Positions 56,244 through 64,000 of a stretch of DNA of 64,000 nucleotides are shown in pieces (position 1 is the first letter of the stretch; each line of letters starts with the position of its first letter). The stretch spans positions 124,001-188,000 of the forward strand of contig NZ_SLZG01000002.1 of the NCBI RefSeq assembly GCF_004341625.1, given 5' to 3'. The translations under genes were made by a program, and so were the position numbers. The notes beneath the pieces are model-generated. The model was not told the DNA's origin. It did no database searches and saw nothing but the letters and a program-made list of their open reading frames with translations. Origin of the DNA: Rhizobium sp. BK376. GTDB taxonomy: Bacteria > Pseudomonadota > Alphaproteobacteria > Rhizobiales > Rhizobiaceae.

Positions 56244-57318
56244 AGCCCAGCACCTCCACCCGGGCGGACCGGGCTTCAAGAAATTGTTGTACGCGGCCGG
56301 CAAGTGCTGCATCGCGTGCGGGGACGGCGATGAAAAAGCGGGCGACCGGCTGGTTCTGAATATGGTCGATGCCGCCGTGGACGAGGCGGAAGGAATGCGG
56401 CAGGGCGGCCGAAAGGTCGGAGAAGACTGCCCCTTGTGCATCCGGGCCGGCGAGATCGACGCTGAGGATCGCTTCGGTGCCGCCAGTCCGCGAAAGGCGG
56501 GCGACGATATGCTCCGGAAGCTGCGGGCGGATGCCGCTCAGCAGGCTTGCCGTGATCGGCGTCTGCGGGCTGGCGAAGACGGACCAGACCGGGCCTTCCT
56601 CGACGATACGCCCGGCGTCGATGACGGCGACGCGATCGGCGATGCCGCGCACCACTTCCATCTCGTGGGTGATCAGGAGGATAGTGAGGCCAAGCTTGCG
56701 GTTGATATCCCTAAGGAGCGTCAGGATCGAACGCGTCGTCTCCGGATCGAGCGCCGAGGTGGCTTCGTCGGATAGCAGCAGCGCGGGGCGGGCCGCAAGC
56801 GCGCGGGCAATGCCGACGCGCTGCTTCTGACCGCCGGAAAGTTCTGCCGGATAGGCCTTGGCCTTATCCGAGAGACCGACGAGATCGAGCAGTTCATGCG
56901 CTCGTTTAAGACGTTCGGCTTTCGCAACACCTTCGATCTTCAGCGGCAGGGCGACGTTTTCCTCGACCGTCTTTGCCGAGAGCAGGTTGAAATGCTGGAA
57001 GATCATGCCGATGCGACGGCGGAGCGGCTGCAGGTCGCGCTCCGCTAGGCCCGCAATGTTGCGTCCCTCGATGTGGATCTCACCGGAATCGGCCCGCTCC
57101 AGCCCGTTCAGGCAGCGGATCAACGTAGACTTGCCGGCACCGCTTCGACCGATGATGCCGACGATCTCTCCGCGCCGGGCGCTGAAGGTGATGCCGTCAA
57201 GTGCCGCGGTCCTGCCGAAGCGGCGGCGAACATCGATGAGGCGGACGATGTCGTCCTTCTGGCGCTCGCCGGGGGAGGAATTTCCCTTAATTGCGGAGGC
57301 GGTGACGATGGAATTCAT
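56224..57318 (-). CDS. metN: Methionine-type ABC transporter ATP-binding protein
   Basis: 364 residues. Walker A GRSGAGKSTLIRCL near residue 57, signature LSGGQKQRVGIARAL, Walker B ARPALLLSDEATSALDP. The C-terminal 90 residues form the NIL/ACT-like domain (GGTEAILSVDLAG and on) which in E. coli MetN inhibits uptake when methionine binds. The N-terminal 25 residues (with EIKG-type Ser/Lys-rich stretch) are longer than in E. coli. Confidence 0.93.
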   Translation of the reverse strand: MNSIVTASAIKGNSSPGERQKDDIVRLIDVRRRFGRTAALDGITFSARRGEIVGIIGRSGAGKSTLIRCLNGLERADSGEIHIEGRNIAGLAERDLQPLRRRIGMIFQHFNLLSAKTVEENVALPLKIEGVAKAERLKRAHELLDLVGLSDKAKAYPAELSGGQKQRVGIARALAARPALLLSDEATSALDPETTRSILTLLRDINRKLGLTILLITHEMEVVRGIADRVAVIDAGRIVEEGPVWSVFASPQTPITASLLSGIRPQLPEHIVARLSRTGGTEAILSVDLAGPDAQGAVFSDLSAALPHSFRLVHGGIDHIQNQPVARFFIAVPARDAALAGRVQQFLEARSARVEVLGYDTDHA

Positions 57319-57376
57319 GTCTGTCCTTTCTGGCGCCAGGGTATCCAGCTATCGAAGTATCGCGCCCAACACCGAA

Positions 57377-57407
57377 GGCGGCCCAGGCATCCGATGCCCA
57401 GGCCGCC
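57377..57407. other. Hairpin between metQ and metN
   Basis: GGCGGCC (57377-57383) pairs with GGCCGCC (57401-57407), with an inner GGCAT/ATGCC. No T-run, so it is not a classical terminator. In SBP-first operons such hairpins may protect the upstream mRNA and give more binding protein than ATPase. Confidence 0.6.
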
Positions 57408-57446
57408 CCGATGCCCTGCGCTGCCCCCCAGCGCGCGAACCGATGC

Positions 57447-58292
57447 TTAGTAGGCGCTGATGCCCGTGCCCTTGTAAACCTTGTCGAACACCGCCTTGAC
57501 CGCGTCGTTCTGGTAGGAGGCGACCAGCGTCTTCACCCAATCCTGGTTTTCGTTGCCCTGCTTGACGGCGATGAAATTGCGGTAGGGATTGTCGGCGACC
57601 GGTTCCTGCGCGATACGGTCCTTGTCCGAAAGGCCGCTCTTCAGCGCCCAGTCCGTGTTGACGACCGCAGCGTCGAGATCATCGACCGAACGGCCGACGA
57701 TGCCGGCATCGAGCTCCTTGATCTCGACATTCTTCGGGTTTTCGACGATGTCGGCGGTCGTGGCCAGAATGCCGGTGCCATCCTTGAGCTTGATGACGCC
57801 TTCATTCTGAAGCACGCGGAGCGCACGGCCTTCGTTGGACGGATCGTTGGGCAGGCCGATCACAGCACCTTTCGGCAGTTCGGCGACGGACTTGTACTTC
57901 CTGGTGTAAAGGCCGATCGGCCAGACGCCGGTGTAGCCGACGCGGACGATATGGTAGCCGTGCGTCTTGATCTGGTTGTCGAGATAGGGCTGATGCTGAA
58001 AGGCGTTGGCATCGACTTCGCCGCGCTCCAGGGCTTCGTTCGGCTGGGTGTAGTCGTTGAAAACGACGGTTTCGATCGTCAAACCCTTCTTGGCGGCCTC
58101 AGTCGTTACCGCGCGCCAGACGTCTTCGTCCTCGCCGCTCATGATTCCAACCTTGATTGTCTTGTCGGCGGCGAGTGCCGGGGCTGAGGCGCTGACGCCG
58201 AGAAGGACGAGAGCGGAGGCGGCGAAGGCGGCAAGGCCGGCGCGGCGCGTGAGGTTGAGCGTGGCAAGGCGCGGGTTGGACGTTTTCGTCAT
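57447..58292 (-). CDS. metQ: Methionine-type ABC transporter substrate-binding lipoprotein-like protein
   Basis: 281 residues of the NlpA/MetQ family. Signal peptide about 1-42 with an extended charged start (RLATLNLTRRAGLAAFAASA, then LVLLGVSASAPALA); no Cys lipobox is seen, so it looks like a free periplasmic protein. Motifs KTIKVGIMSGEDEDVWRAV, NDYTQPNEALERGEVDANAF and QHQPYLDNQIKTHGY. Start at 58292 with AGGAAAC. Neighbouring metN/metI form the transporter. Confidence 0.9.
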   Translation of the reverse strand: MTKTSNPRLATLNLTRRAGLAAFAASALVLLGVSASAPALAADKTIKVGIMSGEDEDVWRAVTTEAAKKGLTIETVVFNDYTQPNEALERGEVDANAFQHQPYLDNQIKTHGYHIVRVGYTGVWPIGLYTRKYKSVAELPKGAVIGLPNDPSNEGRALRVLQNEGVIKLKDGTGILATTADIVENPKNVEIKELDAGIVGRSVDDLDAAVVNTDWALKSGLSDKDRIAQEPVADNPYRNFIAVKQGNENQDWVKTLVASYQNDAVKAVFDKVYKGTGISAY

Positions 58293-58731
58293 GGATGTTT
58301 CCTGTTTCGCACGGATAGGTTTGGTGTTGTCTGACGCTTTGATCATTTCAGACGGTTGTGGCTGGCGCGACGCAGGATCATTCGTTGTATTCGAAGGACA
58401 GGAAAAACTCTTTTTGAAACTGCTGAAATTCAGAACTAATATTCTATAGATATTGTGGATAATTGAGTCGTCGGCGATTGTCGAAATTGCTTCGCTGGTC
58501 CGGAAATTTCATTCAATCGCTATGCGTAACAGGGCGAAATGGTCTGTGATTGAAACTTTAAATATTTGAAAATAATACACTATTCAGGAAAATTCAGAAA
58601 AGGACTTCCCAAAAAATCATAAGCCTATAGACTCTCTAGTGTTAAAAGCCGGTGAGACGGTGGTTGTTTGTCTCGTGTTGTACCCGGCGCCATAGGAGGA
58701 CTAAAGGCTTCTAATCTGAGAGGAGACAGCC
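58293..58731. other. Divergent gap before metQ and the gene at 58732
   Basis: 439 AT-richer bases with no gene. It includes the metQ promoter side and, near 58648-58731, a structured leader for the downstream gene (see the ncRNA entry). Confidence 0.4.
58648..58731 (+). ncRNA. Structured leader of the gene at 58732
   Basis: Two stems: GCCGG (58648-58652)/CCGGC (58684-58688) enclosing GAGAC/GTCTC; and GGCTTCT (58706-58712) pairing with AGA (58719-58721) and AGCC (58728-58731), which bulges out the ribosome site GGAGAC. A translational control role (such as an RNA thermometer) is possible, not proven. Confidence 0.3.
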
Positions 58732-59115
58732 ATGACGAATGTACTGCCACCCCTTCACCAGGGCCATGCCCCAATTACCCTTCAAGAGCTGTTTCGCGAG
58801 GCGCTCTATGCGTTCGAGGAATGGGATACAGAACTGACAGAGCCGATCGTGACGTTTGAGGGCAAGATCCTCCCGATCAGTGCCGTCTTTGAATCCATGC
58901 GCGATTGCACCGATATCGTGCCCAATGTCATCGTCGGCGCCGTGACCGAACGATTGACCAAACCCTGGGAAGGCGAAGGTCCGCTCGACCAGATGACTTT
59001 CTCCACTGCGGCCCGAGTGATGGGCGTTCTCGTCCGTAAACGTCTCTTTGCCAATGGCGGCGCTATTGCCGCAAGCGCCTCGAATTCCGAGCCGGCAGAG
59101 CTTTCGGGCAAGTAA
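58732..59115 (+). CDS. Conserved-looking hypothetical protein
   Basis: 127 residues, no family recognised. Helical N-terminal part (ITLQELFREALYAFEEWDTE), then a short beta-like stretch (PIVTFEGKILPISAVFESMR), and a long C-terminal helix (MTFSTAARVMGVLVRKRLFA). No membrane helix or signal peptide. Excellent ribosome site AGAGGAGA, a structured leader and its own terminator suggest a stand-alone regulated gene. Function unknown. Confidence 0.75.
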   Translation: MTNVLPPLHQGHAPITLQELFREALYAFEEWDTELTEPIVTFEGKILPISAVFESMRDCTDIVPNVIVGAVTERLTKPWEGEGPLDQMTFSTAARVMGVLVRKRLFANGGAIAASASNSEPAELSGK

Positions 59116-59138
59116 GAAATAGCAGGATTTTTTGATCA

Positions 59139-59167
59139 AGCCGTCGGCAATTTGCCGGCGGCTTTTT
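59139..59167 (+). terminator. Rho-independent terminator
   Basis: AGCCGTCGGC (59139-59148) pairs with GCCGGCGGCT (59154-59163) including one T-G pair, then five T. Confidence 0.9.
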
Positions 59168-59323
59168 CGCGTCCGGCTGTTTCAACAGGCTTGTCAAAAT
59201 AACTCATATGTGAAAATAATCTTCACATAAGAAAATTAGGGGCAGAGAGTCCCGGCTTGGTTACAGGGCGGAACTGCCTTCCGAATGCCGATGTCTCTGC
59301 TTTTTTGAGGGAGGCTAGTCGCC

Positions 59324-60487
59324 ATGACGCCGGAAAATGAATTGCCGCTGAGCGGTCTCGTCGTCATCGACATGAGCCAGTTTCTGTCAGGGCCTTACTG
59401 CTCGCTGCGGCTGATGGATCTCGGCGCTCGCGTCATCAAGGTGGAGCGCCCCGACGGCGGCGATCTGTCCCGGCGGCTCTATCTCAACGATTCCGAAATC
59501 GGCAATGATTCGACGATCTTTCACGCGATCAACCGCTCCAAGGAAAGCTTCGCGGTCGACCTCAAGAACGAAGACGATATGCGGGCTTTGCGACAGCTCA
59601 TCTCGAAGGCCGATGTGCTGATCCAGAATTTTCGGCCGGGCGTGATCGAGCGGCTCGGTCTTCACTACGAGGCCGTCAAGGAGATCAATCCGCGGCTGGT
59701 CTATGCCTCGATCAGCGGCTATGGCGACGAAGGACCCTGGGTGAAGCGGCCGGGACAGGACCTTTTGGCGCAATCGCGCTCGGGCGTGATGTGGCTTAAC
59801 GGTGACGACGAGCAGGGACCGGTGCCTTTCGGCCTGGCGGTCGCCGATATGCTGGCGGGTGCGGCGACGGCGCAGGGCATTCTCGCGGCGCTTGTTCGGC
59901 GTGGGGTGACGGGCAAGGGCGGTCTGGTCGAGACGAGCCTGTTGGAAGCGCTGGTGGATTTCCAGGTCGAGGTGCTGACGACACATCTGAACAGCGGCCG
60001 CAAGCTGCCGGTGCGCTCTTCCTTCCGCAGCGCCCATGCCTATCTTTCTGCGCCTTATGGCGTCTATCCGGCCAAGGACGGGTACCTTGCGATCGCGATG
60101 ACGCCGATTGCCAAGCTTGCCGATCTGCTTTCGATGCCGGAACTTGCGCCCTATCGCGACGATCCTTCCAAGGCGTTCACCGCCCGCGACGAGATCAAGC
60201 GGTTGATCGCGGCCAAGCTTGCGACCGGGACAATCGACGAATGGCTGGCGATCCTCGAACCGGCTGATATCTGGTGTGCCAAGGTGCTAAACTGGCAGGA
60301 GATGCTTGCGAGCGACGGTTTCAATGCGCTGGACATGCTGCAGACTGTCACGCGCGACGATGGCGTTTCCATCCTCACCACCCGCTCTCCGGTTCGCGTC
60401 GATGGCGTAAGACCAAAGGTGGAGCGGGCGGCGCCTGTCGTCGGCGAGCACAATGATAAGATCCGCCGTGAGTTTGGATTGGAATAA
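59324..60487 (+). CDS. Class III CoA-transferase (CaiB/BaiF family)
   Basis: 387 residues. Family motifs: LSGLVVIDMSQFLSGPYCSL at the start, IKVERPDGGDLSRRL, ISGYGDEGPWVKRPGQDLLA (the catalytic Asp lies in this PGQDLLAQ segment) and VRSSFRSAHAYLSAPYGVYP. Members move CoA between carboxylic acids, such as oxalate, formate, carnitine or succinyl groups. Substrate not readable. The gene is followed after 25 bases by an L-fuconate-dehydratase-like gene, an unusual pairing. Confidence 0.88.
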   Translation: MTPENELPLSGLVVIDMSQFLSGPYCSLRLMDLGARVIKVERPDGGDLSRRLYLNDSEIGNDSTIFHAINRSKESFAVDLKNEDDMRALRQLISKADVLIQNFRPGVIERLGLHYEAVKEINPRLVYASISGYGDEGPWVKRPGQDLLAQSRSGVMWLNGDDEQGPVPFGLAVADMLAGAATAQGILAALVRRGVTGKGGLVETSLLEALVDFQVEVLTTHLNSGRKLPVRSSFRSAHAYLSAPYGVYPAKDGYLAIAMTPIAKLADLLSMPELAPYRDDPSKAFTARDEIKRLIAAKLATGTIDEWLAILEPADIWCAKVLNWQEMLASDGFNALDMLQTVTRDDGVSILTTRSPVRVDGVRPKVERAAPVVGEHNDKIRREFGLE

Positions 60488-60512
60488 TTTGGACCGGAAT
60501 AGGGAGACCCTC

Positions 60513-61790
60513 ATGACACGCATCACCAACCTTCGCGTTTTCGATCTGCGTTTCCCGACGTCGCAGAGCCTCGACGGATCGGACGCGATGAACCCCGATC
60601 CGGATTATTCGGCCGCCTACGTCATTCTCGATACCGACAAGCCTGGGCTCTCGGGCCATGGCCTGACGTTTACGATCGGCCGCGGCAACGACATCTGCTG
60701 CATGGCGATCAAGGCGATGTCGCATCTGGTCATCGGCACGGAGCTTTCTACCGTTCTCGAAAACCCCGGCAAATATTGGCGCCACCTGACGAGCGACAGC
60801 CAACTGCGCTGGATCGGCCCGGAAAAGGGCGCGATGCATCTGGCAACCGGCGCCGTCGTCAATGCCGTCTGGGATCTGCTCGCCAAGGAAGCCGGCAAGC
60901 CTGTCTGGCGGCTGGTCGCTGAAATGGATGCCGAGCGCATCGCCGACATCGTGGACTATCGCTATCTGACTGACGTGCTGACGCGTGACGAGGCCGTGGG
61001 GATCCTGAAGAAGGCGGAGGCTGGCAAGGCGGAACGCATCGCCACGCTCGAAGCCGATGGCTATGCCTGCTACACGACCTCGGCCGGCTGGCTCGGCTAT
61101 GATGACGCCAAGCTGCGCCGTCTCTGCCAGGAAGCAATCGATGCCGGCTTCAACCATGTGAAGATGAAGGTCGGCCGCGATCTGGAAGACGACATCCGCC
61201 GCCTGACGATCGCCCGCGAAGTGATCGGTCCCGATCGCTACCTGATGATCGATGCCAACCAGGTCTGGGAAGTCGGCCAGGCGATCGAATGGGTGAACAA
61301 GCTTGCCTTTGCCAAGCCCTTTTTCATCGAGGAGCCGACGAGCCCCGACGATGTCGCTGGCCATCGTAAGATCCGCCAAGCGATTGGGCAGGTGAAGGTC
61401 GCGACCGGCGAGATGTGCCAGAACCGGATCATGTTCAAGCAGTTCATCGCGGAAGGTGCGATCGACATCGTGCAGATCGACAGCTGCCGCATGGGCGGGC
61501 TGAACGAGGTGCTGGCCGTGCTGCTGGTCGCCGCAAAATACGGCCTGCCGGTCTGGCCGCATGCCGGTGGCGTCGGGCTTTGCGAATATGTGCAGCATCT
61601 GTCGATGATCGACTATGTCGCTGTATCGGGCACGAAAGACGGTCGCGTGATCGAATATGTCGATCACCTGCATGAGCATTTCATCGACCCCTGCGTCATC
61701 AAGGACGCGGCCTATATGCCGCCGACCCTTCCTGGCTTCTCGATCGAAATGAAGCCGGAATCGATCGAGGCCTATACGTTCCGCGGCTAG
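60513..61790 (+). CDS. L-fuconate dehydratase-like enolase superfamily enzyme
   Basis: 425 residues. Enolase superfamily (mandelate racemase subgroup) with KxK acid-base pair in HVKMKVGRDLED, metal ligands in YLMIDANQVWEV (Asp), FFIEEPTSPDDVAGH (Glu), VATGEMCQNRIMFK (Glu), and a His in WPHAGGVGLCEYVQH. The N-terminus LDGSDAMNPDPDYSAAYVIL is typical of L-fuconate dehydratases, which make 2-keto-3-deoxy-L-fuconate. Overlaps the convergent AraC gene by 4 bases. Confidence 0.86.
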   Translation: MTRITNLRVFDLRFPTSQSLDGSDAMNPDPDYSAAYVILDTDKPGLSGHGLTFTIGRGNDICCMAIKAMSHLVIGTELSTVLENPGKYWRHLTSDSQLRWIGPEKGAMHLATGAVVNAVWDLLAKEAGKPVWRLVAEMDAERIADIVDYRYLTDVLTRDEAVGILKKAEAGKAERIATLEADGYACYTTSAGWLGYDDAKLRRLCQEAIDAGFNHVKMKVGRDLEDDIRRLTIAREVIGPDRYLMIDANQVWEVGQAIEWVNKLAFAKPFFIEEPTSPDDVAGHRKIRQAIGQVKVATGEMCQNRIMFKQFIAEGAIDIVQIDSCRMGGLNEVLAVLLVAAKYGLPVWPHAGGVGLCEYVQHLSMIDYVAVSGTKDGRVIEYVDHLHEHFIDPCVIKDAAYMPPTLPGFSIEMKPESIEAYTFRG

Positions 61791-62794
61791 AATCCGGGCT
61801 GGTTTCCGGAGGAGGGATGTCCCGCCGGCTCAGGGCCGTTGCGGGGCATGTCTCGTTTATCGGCGGGCTGGAAACTTTCACTGCGCATTCGGCGATAGTG
61901 CTGCGGCGAGATGCCCGTCACCCGCTTGAAGGCATTGCTGAAGGCACTTTCGGATTGGTAGCCGAGCGTATAGGCGATGGCGGAGACCGGCGCAGGACTT
62001 GTGCGCAGGGCCTTGGCTCCCAGACGCATGCGCCATTTCACGAGATAGTCGAGGGGTGACAGGCCGGCTAGCTCGCGGAAGCGCAGAGCGAAATTCGAGC
62101 GCGACATGCCGATCGAGGCCGCCAGTTCCTCCAGCCGCCATTGCCGCGCCGGATCGGCATGCATCAACCGAATTGCCGCGCCGACGCGGCGGTCGCCGAT
62201 GGCGCGCAGCCAGCTTGCAGCCGGTGCCTCGGCAGAGCGCTGCCAGGCGCGGAGAATCTCGACCATCAGGAGCTGCGCCAGATGGTCGGCCGCGACGGAG
62301 CCGCCCGCTCGGCTGTCATGCCACTCGTCGCGCAGGCGCGACAGCATCCAGCGGATGCCCGAAGCCTCCTGCGTCTTGCCGCTGATGAGCAGGATCGGCG
62401 GAAGCTCGTCAAGAAGCAGGCTTGCATCCGTCTCGTCGAAGACGATGCGGCCGCCGACGATGAAGGTCGTCTCGCCCGGCGCATCGGGATTGAGCGAGGC
62501 CGTGTAGTCCTCACGAAAGACTGAACTCGCCTTGACCGGCGTGAGGTCCGGATCGCTGCAGAGGATATAGGCTCCGCAATTGACGAGGAGATAGCAATCT
62601 CCAGCTTCAAGATGGACAGGCTCCGGCAGGCTTTCGGAGATCAGGCAGCAGGAACCGTTCAATACCGCATTGAACTTCACGCCTTCCGAAATGAAGCGCA
62701 CCGACCAGTCTGCCTTGGCGTGAATGGCTGCCGAAAGCAGGGTCCGGGCAGAAAGTACCGACAGAAGATCGGAGAGAGGATCCGGGAGTAGCAT
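61787..62794 (-). CDS. AraC-family regulator with AraC-binding-like cupin N-domain
   Basis: 335 residues. N-terminal half (about 1-190) is a cupin-like domain: FNAVLNGSCCLISESLPEPV, then LEAGDCYLLVNCGAYILCSD. C-terminal double HTH (about 210-310): WRLEELAASIGMSRSNFALR and AIAYTLGYQSESAFSNAFKR. Divergent from the SDR gene and convergent with the L-fuconate dehydratase; control of the SDR is the simplest reading. Confidence 0.9.
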   Translation of the reverse strand: MLLPDPLSDLLSVLSARTLLSAAIHAKADWSVRFISEGVKFNAVLNGSCCLISESLPEPVHLEAGDCYLLVNCGAYILCSDPDLTPVKASSVFREDYTASLNPDAPGETTFIVGGRIVFDETDASLLLDELPPILLISGKTQEASGIRWMLSRLRDEWHDSRAGGSVAADHLAQLLMVEILRAWQRSAEAPAASWLRAIGDRRVGAAIRLMHADPARQWRLEELAASIGMSRSNFALRFRELAGLSPLDYLVKWRMRLGAKALRTSPAPVSAIAYTLGYQSESAFSNAFKRVTGISPQHYRRMRSESFQPADKRDMPRNGPEPAGHPSSGNQPGF

Positions 62795-62910
62795 TTAGGA
62801 CGATCGCGCATCTGGATTGGACTTTGCAGCATGGATCATCCCATGGCTGACGCGATAGGTCTAGGCATGGCGAGACGAAATCCGTTTCGCATCATTCGCA
62901 AGAGGCTATC

Positions 62911-63885
62911 ATGCAAATGCTTCAACACCCCATTCCATCGGGCTTCGGCCCCAAGACAACCGCCGAGGAAGCGCTCGGCGCGACCGATCTTTCCGGCAAG
63001 CTCGCCATTGTCACCGGTGGTTATGCAGGGCTCGGGCTCGAGACTGTTCGCGTGCTCGTCAAGGCAGGCGCGACGGTCGTCATACCCGCGCGCGACGTCG
63101 AAAAGGCCCGCGCCGCGCTCGATGGCATGCCGCGCATCGAGATCGGCTCGCTCGATCTGGCCGATCCGGCCTCGATCGACGCTTTTGCTCGCGACTTCGT
63201 CGCGTCGGGTCGTTCGGTCGATCTGCTGATCAACAACGCCGGCGTCATGGCGACGCCGCTCTCTCATGATGCCAGAGGGTACGAACGGCAGTTCGCGACC
63301 AATCATCTTGGACATTTCCAGCTGGCCGGGCGGCTCTGGCCGAGCCTGCTGAAATCGGGCAAGGCCCGCGTCATCGCGCTTTCGTCAGGCGGACACCGCT
63401 TTGCGGGCGTCGATTTCGACGATCCCAACTACCAGCGCCGCGCCTATGATGCCTGGAAGGCTTACGGGCAGGCCAAGACGGCGAATGCGCTTTTTGCCGT
63501 CGGCCTCGACAAGCGCGGGCAGGATCGCGGCGTTCGTGCGTTCTCAGTCCATCCTGGTGTCATCATGACGGAACTGACGCGGTACGTTTCGCTCGAGGAC
63601 ATGCAGGCCATCGGTTTCCGCGATGCCGAGGGCAATCTGACGCCGTTCCTTCTCGATCGGATGAAGACGGTGGAGCAGGGAGCGGCGACCACGATCTGGT
63701 GCGCGACCAGCCCGCAGCTTGACGGCATGGGCGGCCTCTATTGTGAGGATTGCGACGTGTCGCCGGCTCTGCCCGCAGATTCCAAGGAGCTCTATGGCGT
63801 CTCACCCTGGGCGATCGATCCCAATGATGCGGAGCGGCTCTGGGCGCTTAGCGAAGAACTGACCGGCGTGTCCTACGGCGCCTAG
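62911..63885 (+). CDS. Short-chain dehydrogenase/reductase
   Basis: 324 residues. N-terminal cofactor loop IVTGGYAGLGLETVRVLVKA near residue 31, NNAGVMATPLS, the catalytic Ser in VIALSSGGHRFAG, and Tyr-x3-Lys in YGQAKTANALFAVGLDKR. An atypically long N-terminal extension of about 27 residues precedes the Rossmann fold, and the C-terminus (SPWAIDPNDAERLWALSEEL) resembles light-dependent/WW-domain-type SDRs. Substrate unknown. Divergent AraC gene upstream; overlaps the next minus-strand gene end by 4 bases. Confidence 0.88.
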   Translation: MQMLQHPIPSGFGPKTTAEEALGATDLSGKLAIVTGGYAGLGLETVRVLVKAGATVVIPARDVEKARAALDGMPRIEIGSLDLADPASIDAFARDFVASGRSVDLLINNAGVMATPLSHDARGYERQFATNHLGHFQLAGRLWPSLLKSGKARVIALSSGGHRFAGVDFDDPNYQRRAYDAWKAYGQAKTANALFAVGLDKRGQDRGVRAFSVHPGVIMTELTRYVSLEDMQAIGFRDAEGNLTPFLLDRMKTVEQGAATTIWCATSPQLDGMGGLYCEDCDVSPALPADSKELYGVSPWAIDPNDAERLWALSEELTGVSYGA

Positions 63886-64000
63886 GCGCCGATCCGCTCC
63901 AACCATGCCCGGATAAGCTCGATATCCTCGTCGCCGATCCCATGGTGCTGCTTGATGGTCTCCAGCTGCAGCCTGGCGCCGCCGTTGCCGAGTTGCTCGA
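63882..64000 (-). CDS. Partial gene, 3' end only
   Basis: A minus-strand frame entering from the right edge is open to TAG at 63882-63884. The visible 39 residues end IGDEDIELIRAWLERIGA and form a helical, charged tail; the family cannot be told. It overlaps the SDR stop by 4 bases, so it is convergent with it. Confidence 0.5.
   Translation of the reverse strand, partial: EQLGNGGARLQLETIKQHHGIGDEDIELIRAWLERIGA

Noticed and set aside
58293..58440. SAM-II or other methionine riboswitch upstream of metQ
   Set aside because: No SAM-II-like pairing or conserved core was seen in the leader.

Overview
The window reads as a chromosomal segment of a GC-rich alphaproteobacterium of the order Hyphomicrobiales, most likely a Rhizobium or close relative. 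Reasons: the SerC is the alphaproteobacterial type with a serC-like RNA leader; a sulfolipid sqdB-sqdD-sqdC operon lies between the ruv and tol-pal clusters; TTAA-N7-TTAA (CtrA-type) sites precede outer membrane protein genes; and short palindromic rhizobial-style intergenic repeats are present. No phage, IS element, CRISPR array or integrase was seen.

Layout. 1-4176 (+): ruvC, a VapBC-type toxin-antitoxin pair inserted ahead of ruvA-ruvB, then a NUDIX and a DinB gene. 4145-7157 (-): sqdB-sqdD-sqdC for sulfoquinovosyl diacylglycerol. 7296-19290 (+): envelope and housekeeping block ybgC, tolQ, tolR, tolA, a second short TolA-like gene, tolB, pal, cpoB, tilS, ftsH, glmM, with terminators after pal, ftsH and glmM. 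19503-21884: two paralogous outer membrane beta-barrel genes flanking a KTSC-domain gene, each barrel gene with a perfect TTAA-N7-TTAA site. 22011-24986: serC leader RNA, serC, serA. 24991-30196: a variable patch with a LysR regulator, a DUF1127-like small protein, a 48-residue membrane peptide, a histidine phosphatase, an HTH protein, a large SARP/TPR-type regulator followed by a 72-residue orphan protein, and a small helical protein. 30526-31932: mnmA and a CAT-anticodon tRNA. 32049-34639: small membrane protein, DUF992 secreted protein, class III nucleotide cyclase.

34647-43596 holds export and detoxification genes: tetR/Bcr-type MFS pump with an operator-promoter overlap, a marR-FUSC-DUF1656-HlyD efflux operon, a TIM-barrel sugar isomerase, an HCCA-isomerase-like protein, an ABM monooxygenase and a DUF427 protein. 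43706-51717 (-) is one long operon in which a signal-less AmiC-like amide sensor and an ANTAR (AmiR-like) antiterminator precede an oligopeptide-type ABC transporter and an acetamidase/formamidase. A terminator hairpin sits in its leader just before the first start codon, which fits induction by transcription antitermination.

51926-58292 contains a Tim44-like membrane protein, a DUF2252 protein, and an FMN monooxygenase convergent with metQ-metN-metI, suggesting organosulfur use. 58732-64000 contains a small conserved-looking hypothetical gene behind a structured leader, a class III CoA-transferase paired with an L-fuconate-dehydratase-like enzyme, a divergent AraC/short-chain dehydrogenase pair, and the 3' end of a gene running off the right edge.
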